Below, in pieces: positions 1-7,658 of a stretch of DNA of 64,000 nt; position 1 is the first letter of the stretch; the number at the start of each line of letters is the position of its first letter. The notes under the pieces are model-generated. The model ran no database searches. It was not told the DNA's origin and saw nothing but the letters and a program-made list of their open reading frames with translations. The stretch lies in contig NZ_JARVZZ010000001.1 in assembly GCF_029846115.1 (NCBI RefSeq), forward strand, positions 4,154,001-4,218,000, read 5' to 3'. Origin of the DNA: Serratia marcescens. GTDB taxonomy: Bacteria; Pseudomonadota; Gammaproteobacteria; Enterobacterales; Enterobacteriaceae. A program made the translations under genes and the position numbers.

Positions 1-543
1 TTTCACTCCTTGCAGAAAGCGGAACAGCGTTTTGCGATACCTTGTCGCTAACGTATTTTGATCTGAAACACCTTGATAAGTGACCACCGGCCAAGCCTTA
101 CGCCGCTGGATATTCCATTCACGGTAGCCATAGGCCTGCAAAACATAGTAATCAGCAATAATCTGAGCCTGCTGCTCAAGCCCATAGTCCAATAACGCTC
201 TGTCATCCAATCGATAGGTATAATCAGCTGCCCAACTGAACATTCCCCGAGCTCTTACCCACATACCTTTCTGATGCTGCCATACGTGCATCATTTCATG
301 AATAAATAGATGCCTGATATCAACGGTTGATTCAGCGCCAAAATCCGGGGAATACAGCTCTTTTCTGAAAAACAATTCGCCATTAGGCGTCATAGCCGTT
401 CCACGCCTTTGTAAGCCAAAAGGAAGATAGCTAGCGCAATGTATCCACACACGCGGATAAGCTATCTCCCCACCAAAAACCGTTCTTGCTAAAGCAATCT
501 CTTTCAACGTTAGCTGTCTGAGCGATCCTTCTTCCTTTTGCAT
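1..543 (-). CDS. Rhs/VgrG-associated zinc-protease-like protein (3' end off window)
   Basis: The reading frame starts at an ATG at 541-543 and stays open for 181 codons to the window edge, so the C-terminus is missing. It carries a clear HExxH zinc motif, IHEMMHVWQHQKG, about 95 residues in, followed by a Trp/Tyr-rich stretch and a second conserved-looking part (LEQQAQIIADYYVLQAYG) that could supply a third metal ligand. Proteins of this layout are usually annotated 'vgr-related' or Rhs-associated and sit beside type VI secretion VgrG or Rhs genes. That link is from family knowledge; the neighbouring VgrG/Rhs gene would lie outside the window. No signal peptide is visible, so it is probably cytoplasmic or delivered by a secretion machine. 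Confidence 0.7.
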   Translation of the reverse strand, partial: MQKEEGSLRQLTLKEIALARTVFGGEIAYPRVWIHCASYLPFGLQRRGTAMTPNGELFFRKELYSPDFGAESTVDIRHLFIHEMMHVWQHQKGMWVRARGMFSWAADYTYRLDDRALLDYGLEQQAQIIADYYVLQAYGYREWNIQRRKAWPVVTYQGVSDQNTLATRYRKTLFRFLQGVK

Positions 544-663
544 GCGCTATTCTTTATCCCTGTACGCTAAAACCACAAACCTCATGTTAAAAAACCGCCT
601 TTTCAGACTAACAGTACATTACCCCTCCGTTTTGAGCACGCCATAACCGTATCAGCCTATCGA

Positions 664-2061
664 TTACTCCACCTCAGGCGCTTTGAACGGCGACGGCGCA
701 GCCGCACGGCGGCTCTGGAAGTGATAAGCAACCACCAGCAGTAAAGTGAACGGAATACCGAACCACAGCGTCATGCGGAAGAATTCGGTAAACGCCGTCG
801 AGATCATCAACGCCGCCATCAGCCCGGCGCCCAGCAAGGTGGTATAGGGGAATCCCCACATGCGGAACTTCAGGTGGGTCTGCCGATGCCGGCGGCGGAA
901 GAACAGGTGGGTGACGAAAATCATCAGCCAGGTAAAGCAGGCGCCATACACTGAAATAGACATCATGGCGGCGAACGACGTGTCCGGTGCCACCAGGCTC
1001 AGCACGATAGACACCACGATGCCGATGCACGACATCGCCAGCGCATTGACCGGAATGCCGCGCCGGCTGACGCGCCCCAACGCTGCAGGTGCCTGCCCGG
1101 CGCGCGACAGCGAGAACATCATGCGGGTGGTGATATACAGCTGGCTGTTCATCGCCGACAGCGCCGCCACCAGCACGATAAAGTTGAAAATACCGGCGGC
1201 GGCGGGTAGATGGATCACGTTCATCGCCATCAGGAACGGACTCTCGCCGGTGCCGGACTGGCGCCAGGGCACGATGGCCAGCATCAGGGCGATCGACAGC
1301 ATGTAGAAGATGAACAGCCGCACGATGGTGCCCTTGAACGCCGCCTTCACCGCAATCACCGGATTTTTCGCCTCGCCGGCGGCCACCGCGATCATTTCAA
1401 TGCTCAGGTAGCTGAAGATAGAAACGATCACCGCGAACCACATGCCCTTGACGCCAAACGGCATAAAACCGCCGGCGGTCAGGTTGCGCAAGCCGTAGGC
1501 CGGGTTGCCCGAGAACGCCAGAATGCCGATGCCGATCAGAATGAACGCCACGATCGCCGTCACTTTGACGGTGGACAGCGCGTATTCCACCTGGCCGAAC
1601 GACTTCACGCCGATCACATTGACGACGATCACCGCCGCCGAGAACAGCAGTACCCACGGCCAGGTCGGCGTCGCCGGGAACCAGAACTGCATGTACATGC
1701 CGATGGCGGTAACTTCGGTGCCCACCGCCAGCACCACGCAAGACCAGTAGGAGTAACGCACCAGAAAACCGAACAGCGGGCCGAGATAGAATTCGGCGTA
1801 GTCGCCGAACGAGCCGGGCGTCGGGTGTTCAGAGGTCATTTCCGCCAGACTGCCCATCAACAACAGCGCAATAACGCCGCCGATCAGGTAGCTCAGCAAT
1901 ACCGACGGCCCCGCCATCTGAATGGCGTAGGCACTGCCGAGAAACAGCCCGGTGCCGATGGCGCCGCCGATCGCCAGCATCGACATCTGCCCGGCGGTAA
2001 GATGCTTGTTCAACCCGCCCTGACGGCGGGCGATATGCTCAAAATCATTCATCTGTAGCAT
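664..2061 (-). CDS. amino-acid permease, APC/AAT family
   Basis: An inner-membrane amino-acid/proton symporter of about 465 residues with roughly twelve hydrophobic segments. The N-terminus has the family signature GGLNKHLTAGQMSMLAIGGA followed by the GTGLFLGS turn typical of AAT transporters (GabP, AnsP, ProY, AroP relatives). The frame can be extended upstream, but that would run through the end of the aminotransferase gene, so the ATG at 2061 (MLQMNDF) or 2052 is preferred. It is the last gene of a four-gene minus-strand operon (hydrolase, RidA, aminotransferase, permease), which suggests it imports the substrate handled by those enzymes, perhaps an aromatic amino acid or kynurenine. Substrate is inference only. 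Confidence 0.9.
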   Translation of the reverse strand: MLQMNDFEHIARRQGGLNKHLTAGQMSMLAIGGAIGTGLFLGSAYAIQMAGPSVLLSYLIGGVIALLLMGSLAEMTSEHPTPGSFGDYAEFYLGPLFGFLVRYSYWSCVVLAVGTEVTAIGMYMQFWFPATPTWPWVLLFSAAVIVVNVIGVKSFGQVEYALSTVKVTAIVAFILIGIGILAFSGNPAYGLRNLTAGGFMPFGVKGMWFAVIVSIFSYLSIEMIAVAAGEAKNPVIAVKAAFKGTIVRLFIFYMLSIALMLAIVPWRQSGTGESPFLMAMNVIHLPAAAGIFNFIVLVAALSAMNSQLYITTRMMFSLSRAGQAPAALGRVSRRGIPVNALAMSCIGIVVSIVLSLVAPDTSFAAMMSISVYGACFTWLMIFVTHLFFRRRHRQTHLKFRMWGFPYTTLLGAGLMAALMISTAFTEFFRMTLWFGIPFTLLLVVAYHFQSRRAAAPSPFKAPEVE

Positions 2062-2081
2062 GGCTGTGTTCCCGAGCGGAG

Positions 2082-3269
2082 TTAGGCGGAACGGGTGACG
2101 TCGAGAATGGCGGCGGTCACGTAGTCGATATTGCCGGGGTTGAGCCCCGGCAGGCACATGCGGCCGGGCGAAACCAGATAGATGGCGTAGCGCTGTCGCA
2201 GGGTCTGCAGCTGCGCTTCGTTCAGGCCGGTATAGCTGAACATGCCGCGCTGATCGCGTATGCGCCGGTGATCCAGCGAAGAACCGCCCCGCGCCAGGCT
2301 GGCGGCCAGCTGCTCACGCATCTGCTTGATGCGCACGCGCATTTCCGCCAGCTCATTGCGCCAAAGCTCACCGAGTTCGGCGTCGCCGAGCAGGGTTTCC
2401 ACGATCTGGCTGCCGTGCGTCGGCGGGCAGGAGTAGCTGCGACGGATCAGCGTTTTTAACGCGCCTTTGACGTTGGCGGCGTTTTCCGCATCGGCGCAGC
2501 GCACCGACAGCGCACCCAACCGCTGGCCGTATAGCGCCACGTTTTTGGAAAACGAGTTGCAGACCAAAAACGGCAGCTCGGTTTTCAGCGCTTCGCGCAA
2601 CGCAAAGCAGTCTTCCTCCAGCCCGTCGCCAAAGCCCTGATAGGCAATATCGAACAGCGGCAACAGGTTACGCCGTTGCAGCACGGCGAGCGTGGCGCGC
2701 CACTGCTCCGCCGTCAGATCGGTGCCGGTCGGGTTATGGCAGCAAGGATGCAACAGGACGACGCTGCCCGGCGGCAGGCTGTCCAGCGCGTCGAGCATGG
2801 CGGCAAAACGCAGGCCGCCCGCCGCTTCGTCAAAGTAGGGATAGGTATTCACCCGCAGCCCGGCCCCTTCGAAAATCGCCCAATGATTGGCCCAGGTGGG
2901 ATCGGACACCCAAATGTCACTGCGCGCCAGAAAGTGGCGCAAAAAATCCGCCGCCAACTTTAGCGCACCGGAGCCGCCGACGGTCTGCACCGTGGCGATC
3001 TCGGCCGCCTGCCGCTCACCGAACAGCAGCGCCTGCACCTGGCGAGCGAACTGCGGCGAACCTTCGATCGGCGGATAGCCGTGCGGACGGCGCAGCGCCA
3101 GCAACCGCTGCTCGGCGGCCTCGACCACCCGCATCAACGGAATATTTCCCTGTTGGTCGTAATAGAGCCCAATGCCTAAATTCACTTTTTTCGGATTGGG
3201 GTCCTGTAAATAGGCTTCCATCAGCGACATAATAGGATCGGCTGCGGAAGGTGCAATCTGTTTAAACAT
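2082..3269 (-). CDS. aromatic/aspartate aminotransferase, TyrB-AspC type
   Basis: A PLP-dependent class I aminotransferase of 395 residues, normal length for TyrB/AspC. The Schiff-base lysine is K242 in NSFSKNVALYG, the PLP-ring contacts D207 and Y210 lie in FDIAYQGFG, and the phosphate-side motif GGSGALK is near residue 100. HPCCHNPTG, characteristic of TyrB, is present. It would transfer the amino group from an aromatic amino acid or aspartate to 2-oxoglutarate in the cytoplasm. It sits 20 bases upstream of the permease and 58 downstream of the RidA gene, in the same operon. Probably a catabolic or specialised paralog, since the housekeeping tyrB lies in other surroundings in enterobacteria. 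Confidence 0.92.
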   Translation of the reverse strand: MFKQIAPSAADPIMSLMEAYLQDPNPKKVNLGIGLYYDQQGNIPLMRVVEAAEQRLLALRRPHGYPPIEGSPQFARQVQALLFGERQAAEIATVQTVGGSGALKLAADFLRHFLARSDIWVSDPTWANHWAIFEGAGLRVNTYPYFDEAAGGLRFAAMLDALDSLPPGSVVLLHPCCHNPTGTDLTAEQWRATLAVLQRRNLLPLFDIAYQGFGDGLEEDCFALREALKTELPFLVCNSFSKNVALYGQRLGALSVRCADAENAANVKGALKTLIRRSYSCPPTHGSQIVETLLGDAELGELWRNELAEMRVRIKQMREQLAASLARGGSSLDHRRIRDQRGMFSYTGLNEAQLQTLRQRYAIYLVSPGRMCLPGLNPGNIDYVTAAILDVTRSA

Positions 3270-3327
3270 GACGCATCCTTAACTCGTTATTGAATTAATA
3301 TGAAGACGGACTTAATGAGAAATTAAA

Positions 3328-3699
3328 TCAAGCGATGGCGCTTACGGTAATTTCTATTTTCATTCCCGGCACCACCAACTTTTCGACAATAACCGTGGAG
3401 CGATTGGGATAAGGATAACTAAAGTATTTCCGGTAAATATCATCGAGCAATTTAACGTCGTTGACGTCGGTGAGATAAACGATCACCTGCAGCACCTTAT
3501 CGCTGTGGCTGCCCGCCGCCTTCAGCGTCTGCGCCAGATTGTCAAAGGTTAACGTAATCTGTTGCTCAGGCGCGCCGGTCTCGATGCTGCCGTCCGCCCG
3601 CACCGGGCCGTGTGCGGTGAACAGCATGCCGCCACCCCGGGTAGCCCAGGAAAAAGGCTGGCCGATGTTCGGCAGCCCGGTCTCTACGATCTCGCGCAT
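3328..3699 (-). CDS. RidA/YjgF family enamine-imine deaminase
   Basis: A small cytoplasmic protein of 123 residues of the RidA family, which hydrolyses reactive enamine/imine intermediates released by PLP enzymes. Visible features are FDNLAQTLKAAGSHSDKVLQ, VYLTDVNDV, the Y-P-NRSTV strand near the C-terminus and the ending KIEITVSAIA. The usual catalytic arginine of canonical RidA lies in a 'RSTV' context, and NRSTV is present. The ATG at 3699 lies one base after the TGA of the upstream hydrolase, so the two are probably translationally coupled; a longer open frame upstream overlaps that gene and is rejected. Its place between a hydrolase and an aminotransferase fits a role in clearing imines from that pathway. 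Confidence 0.9.
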   Translation of the reverse strand: MREIVETGLPNIGQPFSWATRGGGMLFTAHGPVRADGSIETGAPEQQITLTFDNLAQTLKAAGSHSDKVLQVIVYLTDVNDVKLLDDIYRKYFSYPYPNRSTVIVEKLVVPGMKIEITVSAIA

Positions 3700-3700
3700 G

Positions 3701-4498
3701 TCAGTGGTTCCCGTGCTGGTCAAGTTGGCGAAGCAGCGCGCCGTCGGCGGCGAACAACGCATCCAGAATAGTGAAATGATTGGCGCCGGGCACCGCGACC
3801 AGATCGGCCCGCAGCCCGCGTTGGCACAGCGCCGCGTGATAGTGCTGCGACTGGCCGATCAGCTCCGGCAGCTCCAATGCGCCGTAATACAGCGTGAGCG
3901 GCTTACTGCACGCCGGCAGGTGGCGCGCCGGACTGAGCGTTTCAATCTGCCGCGCGGTCAGCTGCAGCGCCCGATTGACATAGCTCTCTTGCAGCGGCGC
4001 CAGTTCGAACAGGCCGCTGATGGGAAAGACCGCATCCACCAACGCATGCTGCTGCCAAAATGCCGCCAGATGCCCACCGGCGGAATGGCCGCACAGATGC
4101 ACTGGATGGGCATAGTGCAGCGGCAGACGGCGCTGAATGGCATCAAGCGCCGCCCCCACCTGGCGACAAATGGCGTCAAGATTAACCGCCGGCGCCAGCG
4201 CATACTCCACCAGCACCACGTCAAAACCCAACGCCAACGGCCCGGCGGCGATAAAGGCGAAATCCGCCTTATCGCAGAATTGCCAATAGCCGCCGTGAAT
4301 AAAAATTAACGTCCCCTGGTGCTGTTTTGCAGAATAGATCCAATCAACCGTCTCGCGTTCGCTTTCGCCATACGCAATATTTTTTTCATGTTTTGCCTGA
4401 TGATAAATAGCCGCACTGCGGGTTTGGAATGAAGCTAAAATAGCGTCTTCATTATTCACCGTGGCGCCGTTGTCATAACTCCCCACAAGTTGTTTCAT
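3701..4498 (-). CDS. arylformamidase (kynurenine formamidase)-like alpha/beta hydrolase
   Basis: An alpha/beta-hydrolase of 265 residues. The oxyanion motif HGGYW (residues 68-72) and the nucleophile elbow GHSAGGH with Ser139 are those of the AFMID/kynurenine-formamidase group of esterases; His241 in PGANHFTIL would complete the triad, with an acid near residues 209-212. The typical reaction is N-formylkynurenine to kynurenine plus formate. No tryptophan dioxygenase is in the window, so the physiological substrate may be another formamide or carbamate. It is the first gene of the operon; about 150 bases separate it from the LysR gene upstream, which probably holds the operon promoter. No signal peptide. 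Confidence 0.8.
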   Translation of the reverse strand: MKQLVGSYDNGATVNNEDAILASFQTRSAAIYHQAKHEKNIAYGESERETVDWIYSAKQHQGTLIFIHGGYWQFCDKADFAFIAAGPLALGFDVVLVEYALAPAVNLDAICRQVGAALDAIQRRLPLHYAHPVHLCGHSAGGHLAAFWQQHALVDAVFPISGLFELAPLQESYVNRALQLTARQIETLSPARHLPACSKPLTLYYGALELPELIGQSQHYHAALCQRGLRADLVAVPGANHFTILDALFAADGALLRQLDQHGNH

Positions 4499-4645
4499 AT
4501 ATTAAACTTCGTTTATTATTTAAGATATGAATTAACTATTAGCACCCGCAACATTATTGTCAAGACGAGCACATCAGCAATGCGCGCCCGGTAAAATAAA
4601 ACAACACGGGCGGCGAAAAAGTTTAACCCATGAAACTTTTTGCGC

Positions 4646-5557
4646 TTATTTTCCCCGCCCGTCCGGCTGAATTTGCGGCAATACGCTGAGCCGCTCAAAC
4701 GCATAATCCCAAAAGGCGCGCACCTTCAGCGGCATGCGCTGCGCCTGCTGCGCCACCAGCTGTACCGGCATCGGCAACGGCTCATGATCCGCCAGCAGCC
4801 GCACCAGCGTGCCGGCGGCCACATCGTCCGCCACCTGATACGAGAGCAGCCGGGCGATACCCTTGCCGGCGCGCACCGCCAGCAGTTGCGCTTCCACGTC
4901 GTTGAGCAACAGCCGGGGAGCCAAGCGCACCCGCTCGCCGTTTTCCTGCGGGCCGAAACGCCATTCGCGCAGCGACGGCCGCTGGGTGCCGACGATGGTG
5001 GCATGCTCCGCCAGCTGCGCCGGCGAGCGCGGCTCGCCGCAGCGCGCCAGGTAGGCCGGGCTGGCGACCGTCACCCGGCTGACCTGCCCCAGCCGCCGCG
5101 CTACGCGCGAAGAGTCTTGCAGATGGCCGATGCGCACCGCGATATCCAACCCTTCGTCAATCAGATCGAGATTGCGATCGTTCAACACCATTTCGATCTG
5201 CATCTGCGGGTAGTCATCAAGAAACGCCATCACCACCGGCGCCACGTAGCGGCGGCCGAACTGCACCGGCGAGGTGACGCGCAGCAAGCCGCTCAGCTGC
5301 GCTTCGGCGGTATCCTGTACCACCGCCTGATAATCCTGCAGCAGCTGTTGCGCGCGCTCCAGCAGCCGCACGCCCGCCTCGGTAGGCGCCAGCCGCCGGG
5401 TGGTGCGTTCCACCAGTCGGGTGCCGAACCGCTGTTCCAGCGCGGCGATCGCCCGGGTGATCGCCGGCGCCGAACGCCGCAGTTTGCGCCCGGCCCCCGC
5501 CAGGCTGCCCTGCTGCACCACCGCCACGAAGATGGCCAACTCGTCTAACCGATCCAT
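4646..5557 (-). CDS. LysR-family transcriptional regulator
   Basis: A 303-residue LysR-type regulator with the N-terminal winged helix (ELAIFVAVVQQGSLAGAGRK ... APAITRAIAALEQRFGTRL) and a C-terminal periplasmic-binding-like effector domain. It belongs to the large YafC/DsdC-like subgroup that begins MDRLDELAIF. It is divergent from the GST gene across 99 bases, the standard arrangement in which a LysR protein controls the divergent gene and itself. It could alternatively act on the hydrolase operon lying just downstream on its own strand. Effector unknown. Confidence 0.93.
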   Translation of the reverse strand: MDRLDELAIFVAVVQQGSLAGAGRKLRRSAPAITRAIAALEQRFGTRLVERTTRRLAPTEAGVRLLERAQQLLQDYQAVVQDTAEAQLSGLLRVTSPVQFGRRYVAPVVMAFLDDYPQMQIEMVLNDRNLDLIDEGLDIAVRIGHLQDSSRVARRLGQVSRVTVASPAYLARCGEPRSPAQLAEHATIVGTQRPSLREWRFGPQENGERVRLAPRLLLNDVEAQLLAVRAGKGIARLLSYQVADDVAAGTLVRLLADHEPLPMPVQLVAQQAQRMPLKVRAFWDYAFERLSVLPQIQPDGRGK

Positions 5558-5656
5558 AGACTCTTCCGAGAAGTGAAATTATCAATTTCCACATTGCCGG
5601 ATTCCGCTCATTCACCGCAAGAGTATGCTGGAAAAAAAGCACTGAGGAGAAACGCC

Positions 5657-6274
5657 ATGTCCACCATCACCCTCTACGGCACCCCGCTTTCCGGCCACGT
5701 TCACCGCGTGGCGTTGCTGCTGCGCATGCTGGCGCTGCCCTATGAATGGGTAGAAGCCTCGGCGGCGGTGCGGCAGAGCGCGGCCTTTCGCCGGCTCAAC
5801 CCGTTCGGCCAGATCCCGGTTTTGCAGGACGGCGAGCTGACGCTGGCCGACAGCAACGCCATTCTGGTCTATCTGGTGAAACGCTATGCGCCGGACAGCC
5901 ACTGGCTACCGGAACAGCCGGTAGCGGCGGCGCAGGTGCAGGCCTGGCTTTCCAAAGCCGCCGGCGAAGTCCGCTACGGCCCAGCCTCCTGCCGACTGAT
6001 CGCCCAGTTCGCGGTGCCGGAGGATTATCAGGTGGCGCGGGCAATCAGCGATCGTTTTCTGCCGCAGATGGAGCAGCACCTGAGCGAGCGCACCTATCTG
6101 GCCGGCGAACAGGCGACCATCGCCGATTTGGCCTGCTACAGCTATGTGGCGGTCGCGGCCGAAGGCGGCATTTCGCTGGCGCCTTACCCCGCCATACGCC
6201 GCTGGGTGGCGAGCATCGTGGCGCTTCCCGGCTTCTTCGCCATGCCCCCACTGCCGGCACCTGCGGTGAGCTGA
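5657..6274 (+). CDS. glutathione S-transferase family protein
   Basis: A cytosolic 205-residue GST. The N-terminal thioredoxin fold shows TLYGTPLSGHVHRVALLLRM, the cis-proline motif QIPVLQDGEL and the glutathione-contact DSNAILVYL; the C-terminal helical domain has the family Asp in ATIADLACYSYV. Ser/Thr near residues 8-10 could activate glutathione. The ATG at 5657 follows a good ribosome site (gaggag at 5644-5649), so the upstream extension of the frame is not used. It ends four bases before the next gene, so both are likely co-transcribed under the divergent LysR regulator. Substrate unknown. Confidence 0.92.
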   Translation: MSTITLYGTPLSGHVHRVALLLRMLALPYEWVEASAAVRQSAAFRRLNPFGQIPVLQDGELTLADSNAILVYLVKRYAPDSHWLPEQPVAAAQVQAWLSKAAGEVRYGPASCRLIAQFAVPEDYQVARAISDRFLPQMEQHLSERTYLAGEQATIADLACYSYVAVAAEGGISLAPYPAIRRWVASIVALPGFFAMPPLPAPAVS

Positions 6275-6278
6275 CGCC

Positions 6279-7193
6279 ATGATCCCGCAACGGTTTCACC
6301 CCGATGAGCTGCGCGCGCAGACGCTGGCCGGTTTCGAGCGCGTGGGCGGCGGCATCTACCCCGCAATGCCGGATCAGCACCGCGCGTTTTTCGCCGCGTT
6401 GCCCTACCTGTTCGTCGCCACGCTGGATGACCAGGGCTGGCCCATCGCCACCCTGTTCAGCGGCCCGCCCGGATTTTTACGCTCGCCGGACGACACACAC
6501 CTGCGCATCAGCGCACCGCGCCGCAACGACGATCCCGCTCAGGCGCTGTTGCTGCCCGGCAAACCGGTCGGCGCGCTGGGGCTCGACTTCAGCAACCGGC
6601 GGCGCAATCGCGCCAACGGCACCGTCGGCCGCACCGACAAAAACCGGGTGGAGATCGTCGTTCACCAAAGCTTCGGCAACTGCCCGCAGTACATTCAGCG
6701 CCGCGAACTCTACCCGGTGGAGAGCCGGCCACAGCCGGTTGAGCATTTAGCGTCGCTCGATCCGGCGGCGCAGGCGCTGATCCGCACCGCGGATACCAGC
6801 TTCGTCGCCAGCGGCGCGCACCTGGAACTGGCGCAGGGCGGCGTCGATATTTCCCATCGCGGTGGGCGGCCCGGCTTTATCCATCTGGAAGGCGACACGC
6901 TGTGGATGCCGGACTTTCGCGGCAACCGCTATATGAATACGCTGGGCAACCTGCTGGCCGAACCGCGGGCGGCGCTGCTGTTCATCGATTTCGATCGCGG
7001 TGACGTGCTGCATCTGCAAGGAAAAACGCAGATCCTCTGGCGGGCGGAAGGAGATCCCGGCGTTGAAGGGGCGGAACGCTATTGGCGGTTTGACGTTCAC
7101 CGCGCCTGGCGCTTTGCGGCGGCGCTGCCGTGGCGGGGACGCGATCTGGAGTATTCGCCGGCGACGCTGGCGACTGGAGTGTGGCACCGCTGA
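6279..7193 (+). CDS. pyridoxamine 5'-phosphate oxidase-like FMN-binding protein
   Basis: A 304-residue protein of the split-barrel flavin-binding superfamily (PNPOx-like). Two barrel repeats are recognisable: FVATLDDQGWPIATLFSGPPGFL in the first half and the strand set around IHLEGDTLWMPDFRGNRYMNTLGNLLAEP in the second, where the R-x-N-T-L-G-N loop is typical of FMN-phosphate binding. These proteins are flavin reductases or oxidases of uncertain substrate. The gene follows the GST gene by four bases and probably forms a two-gene operon with it, suggesting a shared role in handling an electrophilic or oxidised compound. The ORF ends just before a strong hairpin. Confidence 0.85.
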   Translation: MIPQRFHPDELRAQTLAGFERVGGGIYPAMPDQHRAFFAALPYLFVATLDDQGWPIATLFSGPPGFLRSPDDTHLRISAPRRNDDPAQALLLPGKPVGALGLDFSNRRRNRANGTVGRTDKNRVEIVVHQSFGNCPQYIQRRELYPVESRPQPVEHLASLDPAAQALIRTADTSFVASGAHLELAQGGVDISHRGGRPGFIHLEGDTLWMPDFRGNRYMNTLGNLLAEPRAALLFIDFDRGDVLHLQGKTQILWRAEGDPGVEGAERYWRFDVHRAWRFAAALPWRGRDLEYSPATLATGVWHR

Positions 7194-7200
7194 AATGAAA

Positions 7201-7220
7201 AGCCCCGCTGCGGCGGGGCT
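7201..7220 (-). terminator. hairpin between convergent genes
   Basis: An 8-base-pair perfect stem (agccccgc / gcggggct) with a tgcg loop. On the minus strand it is followed by a T-rich stretch (tttcatttc), so it best serves the small minus-strand gene at 7232-7447; it may also stop transcripts from the FMN-binding gene. Confidence 0.75.
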
Positions 7221-7231
7221 GAATCGGGAAA

Positions 7232-7447
7232 TTACAGGCTGTGTTCGGCCGCCGCTGCGGCCTGATAAAGCTGACGAAAATAACTCAACCGCGCAAAGAA
7301 CAGGCGGCTTTGCTGTTCCGACATATTGCCGGCCACCTGCCCGGCGTCAATCTGCCGCCCTTGCCATTCCATCAGGGCGATACTCGACGCCAAAAAATCC
7401 ATTTCGCTGCCGTAGGCTGCGAGATGTCTGTCCACTGATTTCATCAT
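7232..7447 (-). CDS. small hypothetical protein, 71 aa
   Basis: I do not recognise this protein. It starts MMKSVDRHLAAYGSE behind a strong ribosome site (aaggag, seven bases upstream of the ATG at 7447) and ends at a good terminator, so it is very likely translated. It appears all-helical, with two amphipathic segments (residues about 13-28 and 42-62) and no signal or membrane segment. The general layout recalls small biofilm/Rcs-connector proteins of the YmgA/AriR kind, but the similarity is too weak to name it. About 210 bases separate it from the divergent gabD. Confidence 0.7.
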   Translation of the reverse strand: MMKSVDRHLAAYGSEMDFLASSIALMEWQGRQIDAGQVAGNMSEQQSRLFFARLSYFRQLYQAAAAAEHSL

Positions 7448-7658
7448 TCGCACACTCCTTTTAATCACATCGAAAAGGGTCATATGCCTGCTCTTTCAGT
7501 ATCGGCCCGACGGCGGATATTTTTTGTACAGAAGGTGCGCATGAAGAAAACGCTCATCTTGTCGCCACGCTGGCAAACGGCGACGGCAAAGTTTGCTAGG
7601 GTAAAGGGTAGCCGTATGGGATAGACCATTCTGTTGAACTCAGCAAAGGAAGAGACCA

